From NCBI GenBank assembly GCA_018240465.1, contig JAFEFS010000093.1, forward strand, positions 1 to 64,000: a stretch of 64,000 bases of DNA, read 5' to 3'. This DNA is from Pseudomonadota bacterium (lineage in GTDB: Bacteria > Pseudomonadota > Gammaproteobacteria > Xanthomonadales > Rhodanobacteraceae). Below, piece by piece: positions 7,587-18,535 of the stretch; the stretch's first letter is position 1, and each line of letters starts with the position of its first letter. A program made the position numbers and the translations under genes. The notes beneath the pieces were generated by a model that saw only the letters and a list, made by a program, of their open reading frames with translations, did no database searches and had not been told where the DNA came from.

Positions 7587-9808
7587 ACCGACGAGTGGCA
7601 AAACAAGCTTCAGCATTGCGGCGCTGGCATGTTCTGCCGCCAGCTGCGCTCGTTGCCGCATTGTTGCTTTTTATACTTTTCCACAAGTCGACAACCCAAT
7701 CGCCTCCTACGTCCGCGCCCAAACCCGAACAGACCGCTACCCAACCGAAGCCGACCGCCGCGGGCTGGCCCGCACGCATCGCCCTCGTCTCGGGCGACGG
7801 CATCGACGGCCTGCGCGACGGACCGTCCGCGCAGGCGCGCTGGTCGGATCCCTGGGGCATCGCGATCGATGCGCATGGCGCGATGTACGTGGCCGACGCA
7901 GGCGGCAGCAATCGCATCCGCCGCATCGCGAGTGACGGCGTGGTCTCGACATTGGCCGGGGGCCGCGAAGGCTTCGCCGACGGCGTCGGCGCCGCAGCCA
8001 TGTTCCACACGCCTTCGGGCCTCGCGCTCGACAAGGCCGGCAATCTCTATGTCGCCGACACCGGCAACCATGCGATCCGCAAGGTCACGCCGCAAGGCGC
8101 GGTGACGACGCTGGCCGGCACGGGCACGGCGGGCTGGCGCGACGGACCGGCCGCACAAGCGCAATTCAACGGGCCGATCGGCGTCGCCGTCGACGCGGCC
8201 GGCAAGGTCTACGTTGCCGACACGTACAACGACCTCATCCGCGTGATCGATCTCGACGGCATGGTGACCACGCTGGCCGGCGGCGACGCACCCGGCTACG
8301 CCGACGGTATCGGCGCCGCGGCTGGTTTCGATACGCCCTGCGCGCTCGCGGTCGACGCGGCCGGCACGCTTTGGGTCGCCGACACCGGCAACGGTGCGAT
8401 CCGCCGCATCGCGCGCGACGACAAGGTCGACACCTTCGCGCGCGCGACGATGCTCGGCGACAAAGTGTTGCTGCGTCGGCCGCTGAGCCTGGCTTTGACC
8501 GACGACGGCTATCTCTACGTCGGCGACATGGCGCAGGGCAGGGTGCTGCAATTCGCGCCCGATGCGCAGATGGCGGTGCTTGCCGGCGCGCGCGACGGCG
8601 AGCGTTTCGTCCGCCCGGCCGGCATCGCGCTGGTCGCGGCCGGCGGGTTGCGCCTGACCGACGCCGCAAGCCATCGCGTGCATGAGCTCGTGCCTGCGGC
8701 GACCACGCCGGGAGTGCCATCTCCGCAGTCGATCGGCCCGGCGGCCGACGCGCCGCCGCCGGACACCGACGGGCGCTGGCCGGTGCGGCCGCAGAACGTG
8801 CGCCATGAAATCGTCGGCACGGTCGGCGAGGCGCGCGGTGCCTACCACGGTGATGCGCTCGATCATCTGCACGACGGCCTCGACATCCACAACAACGTCG
8901 GTGCCTCCGTGCTCGCGATCGCCGATGCCAAGGTCGAGGATCCGCTGCCGGTCTGGGGCGTCGGCGAACTGCGCGAAGGCCTTAGCATCGAGGCGTTGAG
9001 CTACATCCACATGCGCGTCGGTCGCAACCTCAAGGACGAAGCGCTCGATCCGGCGCGCTTCCAGCTGCTGCGCGACGCGGCCGGCGCGCTCGAGCGCGTG
9101 CGCGTGCGCCGCGGCACGCGCTTCAGCGCCGGCGACGTGCTCGGCACGACCAACGCGATGGCGCATGTGCACCTGACCTGGGGCGACTGGGGCTATACGC
9201 GCAACGCGCTCGCGCTAGGCTTCCGGGACTTCGTCGACCATGTACCGCCGCGCATCGACGGCGTGCAGATCGAGGACGCCGACGGCAAGGCGTTTGCGCA
9301 GAAGCGCCGGGGACGACTGGTTGTCCCCAGGGACGCACGCGGCGTCGCCATCGTCGTCGAGGCCTGGGACCAGGCCGATGGCAACGAAGCGCGACGGCGT
9401 CTGGGCCTCCACTCGTTGGGCTACCGGCTACTCGACAAGGACGGCCGTCCGGCACCCGGTTTCGAGCAGCCGCGCATGACGCTGGTTTTCGACCGCATTC
9501 CGGCCGACAGCGCGGCAACGAAGGTTGCGTACGCGGCGAACAGCGGCATCACCGTCTACGGCAGCGCGGCGACGCGCTTCCGCTACGTCGTCACCAACAC
9601 GGTGCGCGACGGCAACTTCGCGACGGGGTCATGGCGGACCGACCAACTCCCGGCCGGCGACTACACCGTGCGCATCATTGCCAGCGACTACGCGGGCAAC
9701 GTGGCGAGCAGGGGTCGCGACCTGCCGATCGCGCTGATGGAACCCGCGGACATCGCGCCACCCAAGCCCGCGCGCAAAACTCCGCACGCGAAAAATTCGA
9801 ACCGCTAG
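7583..9808 (+). CDS. Secreted NHL-repeat propeller fused to M23 (LytM)-like domain
   Basis: A 741-residue protein anchored or exported through one N-terminal hydrophobic segment (LPPAALVAALLLFILF, residues 18-33). Residues 60-370 form about six NHL repeats (GIAIDAHGAMYVADAGGSNRIRRI, GLALDKAGNLYVADTGNHAIRKV, GVAVDAAGKVYVADTYNDLIRVI), predicting a beta-propeller. After a Pro-rich linker, residues 405-540 resemble an M23 metallopeptidase. HxxxD is present as H430-D-G-L-D434, and HxH as H528-V-H530, so the zinc ligands may be intact despite a long insertion between them. The C-terminal 200 residues look like beta-sandwich modules. It overlaps the upstream acyltransferase by 4 bp. A role in recognising or trimming envelope polymers is inference. 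Confidence 0.78.
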   Translation: MNRRVAKQASALRRWHVLPPAALVAALLLFILFHKSTTQSPPTSAPKPEQTATQPKPTAAGWPARIALVSGDGIDGLRDGPSAQARWSDPWGIAIDAHGAMYVADAGGSNRIRRIASDGVVSTLAGGREGFADGVGAAAMFHTPSGLALDKAGNLYVADTGNHAIRKVTPQGAVTTLAGTGTAGWRDGPAAQAQFNGPIGVAVDAAGKVYVADTYNDLIRVIDLDGMVTTLAGGDAPGYADGIGAAAGFDTPCALAVDAAGTLWVADTGNGAIRRIARDDKVDTFARATMLGDKVLLRRPLSLALTDDGYLYVGDMAQGRVLQFAPDAQMAVLAGARDGERFVRPAGIALVAAGGLRLTDAASHRVHELVPAATTPGVPSPQSIGPAADAPPPDTDGRWPVRPQNVRHEIVGTVGEARGAYHGDALDHLHDGLDIHNNVGASVLAIADAKVEDPLPVWGVGELREGLSIEALSYIHMRVGRNLKDEALDPARFQLLRDAAGALERVRVRRGTRFSAGDVLGTTNAMAHVHLTWGDWGYTRNALALGFRDFVDHVPPRIDGVQIEDADGKAFAQKRRGRLVVPRDARGVAIVVEAWDQADGNEARRRLGLHSLGYRLLDKDGRPAPGFEQPRMTLVFDRIPADSAATKVAYAANSGITVYGSAATRFRYVVTNTVRDGNFATGSWRTDQLPAGDYTVRIIASDYAGNVASRGRDLPIALMEPADIAPPKPARKTPHAKNSNR

Positions 9809-10689
9809 CGTGCTTCGATATCCGCGGGCGGTTGTGCCGAGAATCGCTTGTAGTGCCACTGGTATTGGCGCGGCGCGAGGCGGATGCAGTCTTCCACGCC
9901 GCGGTTGAGCGCAGCCACGGCCCGCGGCAACTCGGGATCGGCAATGCCTGCCGGCGCCGGCAGGATGTGCAGCACGCAGCCCGCGCCGCGCGGCAGACGT
10001 TCGGCGAAGGCGAACAGCACGGTCGCGCCGGTGCGCTGGGCGAGGCGCGAAAGCAGCACCATGGTCAGCGCCGGACGGCCGAAGAACGGGGCGAACTCGC
10101 CTTCGCCCTGCTTGGGTTCCTGGTCGGGCAGGATGCCGACGACTCCGCCCGCCGCCAGGCGCTTGAACAGCGTGCGCACGCCGGCCGTGCCTTCGGCGCG
10201 CACCTGCTCCGCGGCGAGGCCGCCGCGCGCCCGGATCAGCAGCGGCTCGAGTTCCGGTTGCCGCGGTGGCCGGTAGGCGATCGCGATCCGGGTGCGGCTG
10301 CACAGCCAGTAGTTGAGCAGCTCGAAGCAGCCAAGATGCGGCGCGGCGATGATGACGCCGCGCCGGGCCGCAAGTGCCGCATCGAACAGGTCGCCGCCGC
10401 GCACCTCGCGCACGAGGGCGAGCGTGCGCGCCGGATCGGCGGTCCAGATTTTCGCAACCTCGAAGAACGACTTGCCCGCTTCGACCAGTGCCGCGCGCAG
10501 GAAATGACGCTTTTCCTCGCCGAACGACGTATCGATTCGGGAAAGGGTGTGTTCGGCCTTGCGCCGCATCGGGTTGTCGGTGCGCGCGAGCAGCCCGCCG
10601 AAACCCGCGCCGAGTGCGTGCAGCGCGCGCAATGGCAGGTAGCCGAGCAAGCGCAGCAGGCCGTAGATGATCCAGATGTGCCAACGCAT
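9805..10689 (-). CDS. Lysophospholipid/lipid A acyltransferase (LpxL/HtrB family)
   Basis: An inner-membrane acyltransferase that adds a secondary acyl chain to lipid A or a related lipid. The 294-residue protein starts with the usual hydrophobic stretch (MRWHIWIIYGLLRLLGYLPL). It carries the family HX4E catalytic motif (HLGCFE in GVIIAAPHLGCFELLNYWL), followed by the conserved GILPDQEP and PFFGRPALTM blocks. The ATG at 10689 matches the family start; a Met 19 codons upstream is possible, and neither has a good ribosome site. Its stop overlaps the convergent NHL gene by 4 bp. It starts 129 bp from divergent dtd. I cannot separate LpxL from LpxM by eye. Confidence 0.9.
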   Translation of the reverse strand: MRWHIWIIYGLLRLLGYLPLRALHALGAGFGGLLARTDNPMRRKAEHTLSRIDTSFGEEKRHFLRAALVEAGKSFFEVAKIWTADPARTLALVREVRGGDLFDAALAARRGVIIAAPHLGCFELLNYWLCSRTRIAIAYRPPRQPELEPLLIRARGGLAAEQVRAEGTAGVRTLFKRLAAGGVVGILPDQEPKQGEGEFAPFFGRPALTMVLLSRLAQRTGATVLFAFAERLPRGAGCVLHILPAPAGIADPELPRAVAALNRGVEDCIRLAPRQYQWHYKRFSAQPPADIEAR

Positions 10690-10818
10690 GGAGGAAAAGC
10701 GTGAAAAGAAGCGATTGTAGCCGTGCCTCTTCGGTCGCGCCGGCATTGACGCCGCCGCCTCGGCCCGCGAGCATCGACCCTGGCCTCCCTGTCGCGGCCG
10801 GCGCCGCATCGGAAACCC

Positions 10819-11259
10819 ATGATCGCCCTGATCCAGCGTGTAGCCGAGGCACGCGTGGAAGTCGAGAACGAAACCGTTGGCAGCATCGGGCCGGGCCTGC
10901 TTGCGCTGGTCGGCGTGCAGCCGGGAGACGGGGAGATGCAGACCCGGCGCCTGCTCGAGCGCATGCTCGGTTATCGCGTGTTCGCCGATGCCGATGGCAA
11001 AATGAACCTTTCCCTGGCCCAGACCGGCGGCGGTCTGCTGCTGGTCTCGCAATTTACCCTGGCTGCGGACACGCGCTCGGGCATGCGCCCCGGCTTTTCG
11101 ACCGCGGCGACCCCCGTCGAAGGCGAACGCTGGTTCAATCGCCTGATTGAATCGGCAAGAATTCGTCATCCGACCGTGGAAATCGGCCGTTTCGGTGCCC
11201 ATATGAAGGTCAGTCTCGTCAACGACGGACCGGTGACGTTCTGGTTGGAGGCGCGTTAG
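10819..11259 (+). CDS. dtd: D-aminoacyl-tRNA deacylase
   Basis: Cytosolic DTD enzyme that hydrolyses D-aminoacyl-tRNAs (and Gly-tRNA-Ala), removing mischarged products. At 146 residues it has the family length. Both active-site motifs are present: SQFTLAAD at about residue 77 and the C-terminal [18 protein letters not shown] at the start is typical. It is a single gene, divergent from the LpxL-like gene and 164 bp upstream of rpoD on the same strand. Confidence 0.97.
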   Translation: MIALIQRVAEARVEVENETVGSIGPGLLALVGVQPGDGEMQTRRLLERMLGYRVFADADGKMNLSLAQTGGGLLLVSQFTLAADTRSGMRPGFSTAATPVEGERWFNRLIESARIRHPTVEIGRFGAHMKVSLVNDGPVTFWLEAR

Positions 11260-11423
11260 TCCGCGCCGTAAACCGCGAAGGGTCGAACGATGGTTTCGCA
11301 ACGGCAATTGGCCTCACTTTTGCTAGTCGTTTCAAGCGATTTCCCGACCGGGTCCGCGATTCCGGGCCCTCCTTGACACCCCTCCTATACTTTCCAGTCT
11401 TTGATCTTTGAGCCGTAGATTCC

Positions 11424-13280
<1,857 letters not shown>

Positions 13281-13302
13281 CTTTCGTTCGGATCGCTTGA
13301 TG

Positions 13303-13332
13303 AGAAAAGGCTGCATTGCAGCCTTTTCTTTT
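13303..13332 (+). terminator. Intrinsic terminator after rpoD, probably bidirectional
   Basis: AGAAAAGGCTGCA (13303-13315) and TGCAGCCTTTTCT (13317-13329) are perfect complements, giving a stem of about 12 bp with a very tight loop. It is followed by TTT on the plus strand, and on the minus strand the stem itself ends in a CTTTTCT tract. It separates rpoD from the convergent transporter gene. Confidence 0.9.
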
Positions 13333-13355
13333 CGCATCGTGGCAGGCGAGTCGAA

Positions 13356-14066
13356 TCAGGTACGCAGCGTGAACGGCGTGAACTGCGTATTGCGATCGTA
13401 GTAGTCCTCGTTCTCCGCACGTTTGAGCGCGGCGATGAGGCGATAGGTCAGTGGCGTGGCGAGGATTTCCCAGACCACCTTCATCACGTAGTTCGACACC
13501 ATCACGCTGAGCACGAGCCTGGTCTCCCACACGCCGAAGAATGCGATGGGGTAGAACACGAGACAGTCGACGCCTTCGCCGGCGATGGTCGAGCCGATGA
13601 TGCGCGACCACAAGGCATTGCCGTTTGTCCACAATTTCATTTTTGCCAAAGTGTACGAATTGACGAATTCGCCGAGAAAGAACGCGGTGATCGAAGCGAA
13701 CACGATGCGCGGGGTCTGGCCGAAGATCGATTCGTAGGCTTCCTGCCCGTGCCAGCCGGCGGCCGGCGGCAGCTTGACGACCACGGTCGCCATGACCGAA
13801 GCGAACACGAGTGCGGTCAGCCCCGACCAGATCACGCGCCGCGCGCGCGCGTAGCCGTAAACCTCGGTGAGGATGTCGCCGAACACGTAGGAGATCGGGA
13901 AGAACAGCACGCCCGCGCCGAAGCTGAAGTCGCCGATCAGGGGCAGGTGTGCGGTCGCCACCTTGGCCGGGCCGATCAGGTTCGAGCAGAGCAGGACACA
14001 GACGAACGCGCCGAGGATGAAGTCGTAGTAGCGATAGGTACGCGGCGCGGGAGTGGATGCGGGCAT
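13356..14066 (-). CDS. yhhQ: Queuosine precursor transporter (YhhQ/DUF165 family)
   Basis: Inner-membrane ECF-like transporter for queuosine precursors (preQ0/preQ1), needed for tRNA queuosine salvage. The 236-residue protein has about six membrane segments and the family hallmark blocks: [27 protein letters not shown] near residue 60 and [16 protein letters not shown] near 135. The charged pattern E-F-x-N-S is conserved. I used the ATG at 14066, which precedes [23 protein letters not shown]. No queuosine biosynthesis gene is adjacent. It is convergent with rpoD across a shared terminator. Confidence 0.92.
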   Translation of the reverse strand: MPASTPAPRTYRYYDFILGAFVCVLLCSNLIGPAKVATAHLPLIGDFSFGAGVLFFPISYVFGDILTEVYGYARARRVIWSGLTALVFASVMATVVVKLPPAAGWHGQEAYESIFGQTPRIVFASITAFFLGEFVNSYTLAKMKLWTNGNALWSRIIGSTIAGEGVDCLVFYPIAFFGVWETRLVLSVMVSNYVMKVVWEILATPLTYRLIAALKRAENEDYYDRNTQFTPFTLRT

Positions 14067-14207
14067 GGCGGGATCGATGGATCGGCGTTGGCCGCTAGCA
14101 TGCCGGCTCGCACCGCTTTTCGCCAGCGTAAGGTTTCGCGCCGCAGCCGTGTCTATTGGGTACCGGCGCCACATGCATCCGCGGCGCCAGCAGAAGGAGA
14201 TTTCCGC

Positions 14208-14699
14208 GTGAAGCGCGCACTGCTTTTCATTCTCTTCGCCGGCCTGGTCGGCGTATCCCCTGGCGCATCTGCGCAGGACGACGCGATCGCCTGGCAGGGC
14301 AGGACCGCGGACGGCACGACGATCCACTTCGATCCGCGACACCTTGCGCGCCCCGCGATCCTGCTGTTCTGGGCGACCTGGTGCCCGTACTGCGAGGCGT
14401 TGATGCCGTACGTGCAGCACGTCCAGGATGCGGCCGGCAGGGACCGGCTCGATGTCTACGCGATCGACATCAAGGACGACGGCGATCCGGTCAAGACGCT
14501 GCGCGGGCGCAAGCTCGGTTTCACGCCGATTCTCGATGGCGATGCGATCGCCGACCGTTACGCCGTGCAGGGCACGCCGGGGCTGTTTCTCGTCGATGCA
14601 CGCGGGAAAATCATCTACCGCCGCAGCGGTGGCGATGCGCCGGAAAAAGTCGAGCAGGCGTTGCGCGCGAAGCTGCATCTCGCGGCCCCGACGCGTTGA
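14208..14699 (+). CDS. TlpA/ResA-like periplasmic thioredoxin-fold protein
   Basis: A 163-residue exported thiol-disulfide protein. A signal peptide (VKRALLFILFAGLVGVSPGASAQ) precedes a thioredoxin fold with the redox motif WATWCPYCEALMPY at about residue 59. The cis-proline loop GTPGLFLVDARGKI is also present. It probably reduces or shuffles disulfides in the periplasm; the partner is unknown. The GTG start at 14208 is well supported by AAGGAGA 7 nt upstream. It is convergent with the universal stress gene, with only 22 bp between the stops. Confidence 0.9.
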   Translation: MKRALLFILFAGLVGVSPGASAQDDAIAWQGRTADGTTIHFDPRHLARPAILLFWATWCPYCEALMPYVQHVQDAAGRDRLDVYAIDIKDDGDPVKTLRGRKLGFTPILDGDAIADRYAVQGTPGLFLVDARGKIIYRRSGGDAPEKVEQALRAKLHLAAPTR

Positions 14700-14721
14700 A
14701 GACGCGCGGCATCACAACGTC

Positions 14722-15546
14722 CTAGTGGGCGACGAACAGCGGCACGTCGCTGTGCTGGAACAGGTGGCGGGTGGCGCCGCCGAGCACGAGTTCGGCGATG
14801 CGTGAGTGGCCCCAGGCACCCATGACGATCAGGTCCGACTGCGCCACGTGGGCCGCGTCGAGGATGGCTGCGCCATAGCCGCTGCCCACGGTGAACGGAC
14901 GAAATTCCGCGTTCACGCCATGGCGCTCGAAATGTGCCGCGAGATCGAGCGCCGGCAGATGGCGCGCGCCGACCAGGTTGGTCTGCTCGGCACCGTCGAG
15001 CACGATCACCTGTTGCGCCCGACCCAGCAGCGGCAGCGCACCATGGATCGCGCGCGCGGCCTCACGGCTATGGTTCCAGGCGACGAGCACGCGTTCGCCC
15101 ACGCTCGTCGGCTTCGCCGTCTCCGGCACGACGACGACCGGAACGCCCGCGCCGAACACGGTGCGCGAGACCACACCCCAGCCGACCGGCGCTTCGGCAT
15201 TGAGCTGCGGGCGTTCGGCAACGACAAGGTCGCACCAGCGCGCAGCATGGCAGATCGCCTCGACCGGCTCGCCCTGGGCGACCAGCCACTCGCCCTCGAC
15301 GCCCGCTGCGGCGAGACGCCGCAGCCAGCCTTCCTGCTGCGCCAATGCCGCGTTGTACAGATCGTCCGCCTCCTGCACCTGGAACACGACGGTTTCCAGC
15401 GTCGAGTAGGCGATCGTGCCCAGCGAAGCGACATGCAGGCCGCTGAGGTGCGCGTCGAGTCGCTTGGCCAGCGCGAGCGCAGCCGCGACGGCGAGCGAAT
15501 CCCCTTCATGACGGCGCACGTGAACCAGAATATCGAAGCGAGCCAT
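14722..15546 (-). CDS. Tandem-domain universal stress protein (UspA family)
   Basis: A 274-residue cytoplasmic protein made of two UspA domains. The first covers about residues 1-140 (MARFDILVHVRRHEGDSLAVAAALALAKRLDAHLSGLHV) and the second about 150-274 (RVLVAWNHSREAARAIHGALPLL). The second ends with an ATP-binding-type loop, VMGAWGHSRIAELVLGGATRHLFQHSDVPLFVAH. The GxxGHSxxxxxxxGG pattern in the second half suggests nucleotide binding there; the first half lacks it. Such tandem proteins are common in Xanthomonadales. It is transcribed alone. Confidence 0.92.
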   Translation of the reverse strand: MARFDILVHVRRHEGDSLAVAAALALAKRLDAHLSGLHVASLGTIAYSTLETVVFQVQEADDLYNAALAQQEGWLRRLAAAGVEGEWLVAQGEPVEAICHAARWCDLVVAERPQLNAEAPVGWGVVSRTVFGAGVPVVVVPETAKPTSVGERVLVAWNHSREAARAIHGALPLLGRAQQVIVLDGAEQTNLVGARHLPALDLAAHFERHGVNAEFRPFTVGSGYGAAILDAAHVAQSDLIVMGAWGHSRIAELVLGGATRHLFQHSDVPLFVAH

Positions 15547-15722
15547 GACGTATCCCCGTTTCTGTCCGGAAACGCTACTTTACGCCTATCGAATCGGACG
15601 GTGCGGAGAAGCAGGAGCCCGGCTTGCGGAAGCCGCACGCGACCCCCGGCGCACTCCGCGTTTGCGCTTTCGTTCCGTTCGGGGAGGTATGATCGACGCT
15701 CCCTCAGCGCAAGGAGAAAGTC

Positions 15723-16172
15723 ATGCGTACATGCCATGTGGTTGCCCTCGCCCTGATCGCCGCCGCATCGATGGGCTTGCCTGTCCCGCACGCCGAAGCA
15801 GCCGGCAAGATCGATTGCGAGATGCGCTTCAACCTGTCCGGCTGGGCGGCGATCTACAAGCACGCCGAAGGCAGCGGCACGATCACCTGCGACAACGGCA
15901 AGAGCTTCAGAGTGCACATAACCGCGGTCGGTGGCGGCCTCACCGCCGGCAAGTACAAGGTCGAGAACGGCAAGGGCAAGTTCGCCGAAGTGTCGAGTAC
16001 CGATCAGTTGTTCGGCAGTTACGCGCAGGGCGAAGCCAATGCCGGGCTGGTCAAGTCGGGCACTGCGCAGGTGCTGACCAAGGGCACTTCCACGCTCGCG
16101 CTGTCCGGAGCCGGCGAGGGCGTCGACATCGGCATCTCGTTCGGCAAGTTCACGATCACGCGCGCTAAGTAA
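15723..16172 (+). CDS. Exported protein of unknown function
   Basis: A 149-residue protein with a clear signal peptide (MRTCHVVALALIAAASMGLPVPHAEAAG). The mature part has two cysteines (KIDCEMRF and TITCDNGK) that may form a disulfide. Glycine-rich beta segments follow (AVGGGLTAGKYKVENGKGKF; SGAGEGVDIGISFGKFTI). The sequence resembles secreted hypothetical proteins I recall from Xanthomonas and Burkholderiales, but I cannot assign a family. AAGGAGAAAG sits just before the ATG. It stands alone, 50 bp before a two-component operon on the same strand; read-through is possible. Confidence 0.75.
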   Translation: MRTCHVVALALIAAASMGLPVPHAEAAGKIDCEMRFNLSGWAAIYKHAEGSGTITCDNGKSFRVHITAVGGGLTAGKYKVENGKGKFAEVSSTDQLFGSYAQGEANAGLVKSGTAQVLTKGTSTLALSGAGEGVDIGISFGKFTITRAK

Positions 16173-16222
16173 CCCCATCCGCGCAATTTTCTTCGCCATG
16201 CTGCCGCGCTATGCTGGCCGGC

Positions 16223-16903
16223 ATGGCGAAGATACTCACGATCGAGGACGATGCGCTGACCGCGCGCGAGATCGTCACCGAGCTTGCGAACAACGGCAAC
16301 GAGGTCGAAAGCGTTGGCAACGGACGCGAAGGCCTCAAGCGCGCGCTGACCGGCGCTTACGATGCGATCACGCTCGACCGCATGCTGCCCGAGGTCGACG
16401 GCCTTACTCTCGTCACCGAGCTGCGCCGCGCCGGCATCGACACGCCGGTGCTGATGATCAGCGCTTTGTCCGACGTCGACGCGCGCGTGCGCGGTCTGCG
16501 CGCGGGCGGCGACGACTACCTGACCAAGCCGTTCGCGCCCGACGAGATGGCCGCGCGCGTCGAGGTGCTGCTGCGTCGCCGGCGTGCGGCGGCGCCGGAA
16601 ACCCATCTTGCGGTCGGCGACCTCGACCTCGATCTGATGACGCGCACCGCGAAACGCCGCGATGCCGAACTCGAACTGCTGCCGATCGAATTCCGGCTGC
16701 TCGAATTTCTCATGCGCAACTCGGGGCAGGTGCTCACGCGCTCGATGATCTTCGAGAGCGTGTGGGGTTACACGTTCGATCCGGGCACGAACGTGATCGA
16801 CGTGCACATCGCGCGCCTGCGCCGCAAGGTCGACCCGGAAGGCCTGCCGCCGCTGATCCACACCGTGCGCGGTCGCGGCTACTGCATCGGCGGCGTCGAT
16901 TGA
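16223..16903 (+). CDS. OmpR-family response regulator
   Basis: A 226-residue two-component regulator. The receiver domain (1-115) has acidic residues EDD near position 9, the phospho-acceptor Asp in AITLDRMLPEVDG at about 52, and the signalling Lys in YLTKPF. The winged-helix DNA-binding domain (130-226) ends VHIARLRRKVDPEGLPPLIHTVRGRGYCIG. I prefer the ATG at 16223, giving MAKILTIEDD; an in-frame ATG 12 bp earlier is possible. The cognate kinase starts about 10 bp downstream. The signal is unknown. The sequence resembles regulators near efflux genes, and an RND pump does follow the kinase. Confidence 0.93.
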   Translation: MAKILTIEDDALTAREIVTELANNGNEVESVGNGREGLKRALTGAYDAITLDRMLPEVDGLTLVTELRRAGIDTPVLMISALSDVDARVRGLRAGGDDYLTKPFAPDEMAARVEVLLRRRRAAAPETHLAVGDLDLDLMTRTAKRRDAELELLPIEFRLLEFLMRNSGQVLTRSMIFESVWGYTFDPGTNVIDVHIARLRRKVDPEGLPPLIHTVRGRGYCIGGVD

Positions 16904-16913
16904 AGCGGTGCGC

Positions 16914-18332
16914 ATGATCCGGCCCGAGACTCCCGCGACCGCGCAGTCGCCCGGCGGCCACTGGCGTTCGGGCACGGCGCGGCTGATCCTGCTCTACGGC
17001 GCCTTCTTCCTTGTCTGGACCGTGCTGCTGGTCGCGCTGATCAGCTGGCAGACTTACCACTATCTCGAGCGCGTCGTCGACGAAATCCTCGAACAACGCA
17101 TTGCCTACCTGTCCACGCTCGATCAGGACAAGTTGCCGACCGCGCTGGCGACGACCGCGGCGATCGACCTGCGCGGCGTGATGAGCTTCGGCCTGTTCGA
17201 CGCAAGCGGTCGCTACGTCGCGGGCAACCTCGACAAGCAGCCGCCCGAGCTGCCGGTCGACGGCGGCATCCACGCGCTCGCGCACGGCGTCGTACGCACT
17301 GACGGCGAACACACCGGGCCAAGCCGCGGCGTCGCGCTGCAACTCGGCGGCGGCGAGCGCATCGTGCTCACGCGCACCACCCACGTGATCGACCGCGTCG
17401 GCATCATCATCCGCAACGGCTTCATCTGGGCGTTGTCGCTGACCCTGATCCCGGGCGTGCTTGGCGGCTTCCTGCTCGCGCGCGGCTCGCTCCAGCGCGT
17501 GCGCCGCATCGAGACCGCGGTCGCGCCGATCATGCGCGGGAGCCTGGGCGTGCGCCTGCCGATCTCCGAGCGACGCGACGAGGTCGACATGCTCGCGAGC
17601 ATCGTCAATCGCATGCTCGACCGCCTCGAAACCCTGCTCGGCGAGGTCAAGGGCGTGTCCGACAGCATCGCCCACGACCTGCGCACGCCGCTGACCCGCC
17701 TGCGCGCGCAACTCCATCGCCTGCAGCGCGAGACGCCGGCCGACGACGCGCACGCCGCGACGATCGAGCGCTGCATCGCCGACACCGACAACCTGCTCAA
17801 CCGTTTCCGCGCACTGCTGCGCATCTCCGAACTCGAGGACCTGCAACGCCGCGCCGGCTTCGGCGATGTCGACCTCGGCGAGAAGCTCGCCCGCGTGCAC
17901 GAGCTCTATTCGCCGCTGGCCGAGAACAAGCGCATCGCGTTCACGCTCGAACTGCCCGCAAACCTGGCCAGCGTGCACGCCGACGGCGGCCTGCTGTTCG
18001 AGGCGATCTCCAACCTCGTCGACAACGCGATCAAGTTCACCCCGGATGGCGGGCGCGTCGTGCTGCGCGCGATCGAGGAGAAAACCGGACCACGCATCGA
18101 CGTGATCGACAGCGGCCCCGGCATCCCCGCCGCCGAGCGCGAAGCGGTGCTGCACCGTTTCTATCGCACCAGGACCTGTCGCAACGAACACGAATGCGAG
18201 CCGGCCGGCTTCGGCCTCGGCCTGTCCATCGTCTCGGCGATCGTCAAACTGCACGACTACCGCTTCGAGATCGCCGACGCCGACGCGCCGCCGGGCACGC
18301 GCATGAGCCTGTATTGCCGGCACCCGGCATGA
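16914..18332 (+). CDS. Sensor histidine kinase
   Basis: Inner-membrane kinase of about 472 residues, partner of the preceding regulator. It has a first membrane segment (LILLYGAFFLVWTVLLVALISW), a periplasmic sensor of about 125 residues, a second membrane segment (FIWALSLTLIPGVLGGFLLARG), and HAMP. The HisKA phospho-acceptor is in SIAHDLRTPLTRLRAQ, and the ATPase core contains the N-box LVDNAIKFTPDGG, DSGPGIP, and GFGLGLSIV. A short insert, RTRTCRNEHECEPAG, lies before the G2 box and carries two cysteines. The start could be GTG 16908 or ATG 16914. The RND pump 203 bp downstream is a plausible target, by inference. Confidence 0.93.
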   Translation: MIRPETPATAQSPGGHWRSGTARLILLYGAFFLVWTVLLVALISWQTYHYLERVVDEILEQRIAYLSTLDQDKLPTALATTAAIDLRGVMSFGLFDASGRYVAGNLDKQPPELPVDGGIHALAHGVVRTDGEHTGPSRGVALQLGGGERIVLTRTTHVIDRVGIIIRNGFIWALSLTLIPGVLGGFLLARGSLQRVRRIETAVAPIMRGSLGVRLPISERRDEVDMLASIVNRMLDRLETLLGEVKGVSDSIAHDLRTPLTRLRAQLHRLQRETPADDAHAATIERCIADTDNLLNRFRALLRISELEDLQRRAGFGDVDLGEKLARVHELYSPLAENKRIAFTLELPANLASVHADGGLLFEAISNLVDNAIKFTPDGGRVVLRAIEEKTGPRIDVIDSGPGIPAAEREAVLHRFYRTRTCRNEHECEPAGFGLGLSIVSAIVKLHDYRFEIADADAPPGTRMSLYCRHPA

Positions 18333-18535
18333 TCCGGGCGCATCGTGGCCGGCATGAACGAAATTTCATGCAGTGGAAGTTGCGCTGCAAATCCTTGTCG
18401 GCTCGGGCGTTTGATGCCGTCGCGGACGCATCGGCCCTGCCCATCTAAACAATTCTTCATAACCGCAATGATGAAAACCGGCGGCGTGACAGCATAATTG
18501 CCTCGGCAAGTTTCTGTCCCAGGGTGTTTTCGTCC

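Noticed and set aside
11373..11391. TTGACA and TATACT upstream of rpoD as a -35/-10 promoter
   Set aside because: The spacer is only 7 bp, so the two hexamers cannot belong to one sigma-70 promoter. No well-spaced partner was found for either.
16734..18323. A 529-codon minus-strand frame opposite the sensor kinase
   Set aside because: The sequence is a low-complexity A/R/D/Q-rich antisense product. The plus strand carries all kinase motifs.
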